Source: Dromiciops gliroides
Lineage: Eukaryota; Chordata; Mammalia; Microbiotheria; Microbiotheriidae
Direction of reading: 5' to 3'
NCBI RefSeq assembly: GCF_019393635.1
Contig: NC_057863.1
Coordinates: forward strand, 646,636,660-646,700,659
DNA: 64,000 nucleotides
The stretch's first letter is position 1. Each line of letters starts with the position of its first letter. The notes below the pieces were generated by a model that saw only the letters and a program-made list of their open reading frames with translations, made no database searches and was not told the origin of the DNA. The position numbers were made by a program, and so were the translations under genes. Below are positions 63,236-64,000 of this stretch, in pieces.

Positions 63236-64000
63236 TTTAAGGTGCTATTTTCTTCAGTATTTTTTGGTGCCTCTTTTTCCAAGCTGTTATTTCTTTTTTC
63301 ATATTTTTTTGCATCACTTTAATTTCTTTTCCCAAATTTTCCTCTACCATTCTTATCTCTTGAATTCTTCTAGATATTCTTGTTGGGTTTGGGCCCAATT
63401 AGCATTTTTCTTTGAGGTTTTGGCTGTAGCTCTTTTCTCACAGTTATCTTCTTCTGAGTTTGTGTCTTTCTCTTCCTTGCCATTGTAATAGCTTTTTGTG
63501 TCAAGTTCTTTTGTTGTTGTTGTTTGTTCATTTTTCCAACCTATATCTTGACTTTGATCTTTATATTTAAGTTGGGCTCTGCTCACCTAGAGGTAGGGAG
63601 GCACTGTCCCAAGCTTGAGGTTTCTTTATGCTGCTGTCTTCAGAGATAGTTTGGGGGTGAGGGTGGGGAAAGGGATATAAGGACTTTCAAGGAGCACTGG
63701 TCCTTGTATCTTTACCCCACCCTAAGTAAAAAGCAGAGCACAGATCAAGAGAAGAGGGACCACACCTCTCCCTGATCACACCACCTTGGAAAAAAGAGCT
63801 GACCTCCTAAATTGTCTTAGTCTGGAAAAATGTTTCACCCTGACCTTTTTTTGGCTCTGCTGCTCCAACATTTGATTTGAAGTGTTATTTTGAAGTTTTT
63901 TTGAGGGGAATTTTGGGAGATTTCAGCTTGGGTGGCTGCCTCTCTTCCACCATCTTGCCTCCCTCATTACATTTAAAAGGCTTGTCTTCTTCAGTATGAA

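Larger units (their letters stand above)
60012..63963 (-). mobile_element. L1 with internally deleted ORF2, antisense
   Basis: A 3.95-kb insertion with an exact 11-bp target duplication tcattacattt (60001-60011, 63964-63974). Read on the minus strand: 5' end gggaggcaagatggtgg, 5' UTR, ORF1 from about 63590 (KKNANWAQTQQEYLEEFKR) to about 61800 (KSPKQNRIFDIQTE). A short endonuclease-region piece of ORF2 (about 61260-61060, 'aaaaaggcaggggtaataat' type) comes next, then directly the ORF2 C-terminal part (about 60970-60400) and 3' UTR. The reverse transcriptase is missing. Three antisense SINEs interrupt ORF1. ORF1 is broken. Confidence 0.85.

Overview
This window looks like a marsupial nuclear genome segment. 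The evidence is a very high density of one tRNA-derived SINE with the marsupial consensus (head 'ggggcagctaggtgg', tail 'gcaagtcacttaacccc'), abundant marsupial-type L1 3' ends, older L2 and MIR copies, and no bacterial-style gene packing. The SINE resembles the WSINE1-type CORE-SINE of Australian marsupials more than the opossum SINE1, so an australidelphian host is my best guess. That is a judgement from memory, not a search. Introns, KRAB-type zinc-finger exons and processed pseudogenes fit this.

The host backbone is the remnant of a C2H2 zinc-finger gene cluster. (i) Plus strand, 5.7-10.7 kb: a KRAB B-box exon (5738-5833) spliced in phase to a finger exon (9960-10693) whose array is cut short and followed by an L1 tail. 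(ii) Plus strand, 18.54-18.75 kb and 49.2-50.3 kb: decayed finger arrays. (iii) Minus strand, 38.05-41.88 kb: an open finger gene with about 15 fingers. Its finger exon has no usable upstream ATG, but it joins in frame to a small ATG exon at 41845-41875. Instead of KRAB, its N-terminus carries four psi-K-x-E (SUMO-consensus) motifs. (iv) Minus strand, 58.4 kb to the right edge: a dead paralogue split by a PDCD6 retrocopy and a 4-kb L1. A duplicated non-coding block (about 27.0-34.1 kb versus 51.35-53.0 kb) and a decayed copy of the small exon at 53.1 kb are further traces of tandem expansion.

Two retrocopies of unrelated genes are present: a near full-length ATP5F1B (ATP synthase beta) pseudogene at the left edge (1-1680) and PDCD6 (ALG-2) at 58638-59905. 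The latter has a 10-bp target-site duplication.

Most of the rest is transposons. The best preserved is a 3.25-kb HAL1-like element (20622-23871). It has an exact 13-bp target-site duplication, an L1-type 5' UTR, an intact 330-codon ORF1, and no endonuclease/reverse-transcriptase ORF. Other L1 copies are 5'-truncated, nested or head-to-head inverted. Two show in-frame growth of the ORF1 coiled-coil region, one of them with a SINE caught inside a 344-bp tandem duplication. About 40 SINEs, L2 fragments, several solo LTRs of at least four families and one retroviral env fossil (12.3-13.06 kb) fill the remainder. No tRNA, rRNA or CRISPR array was seen, and no operon-like organisation.
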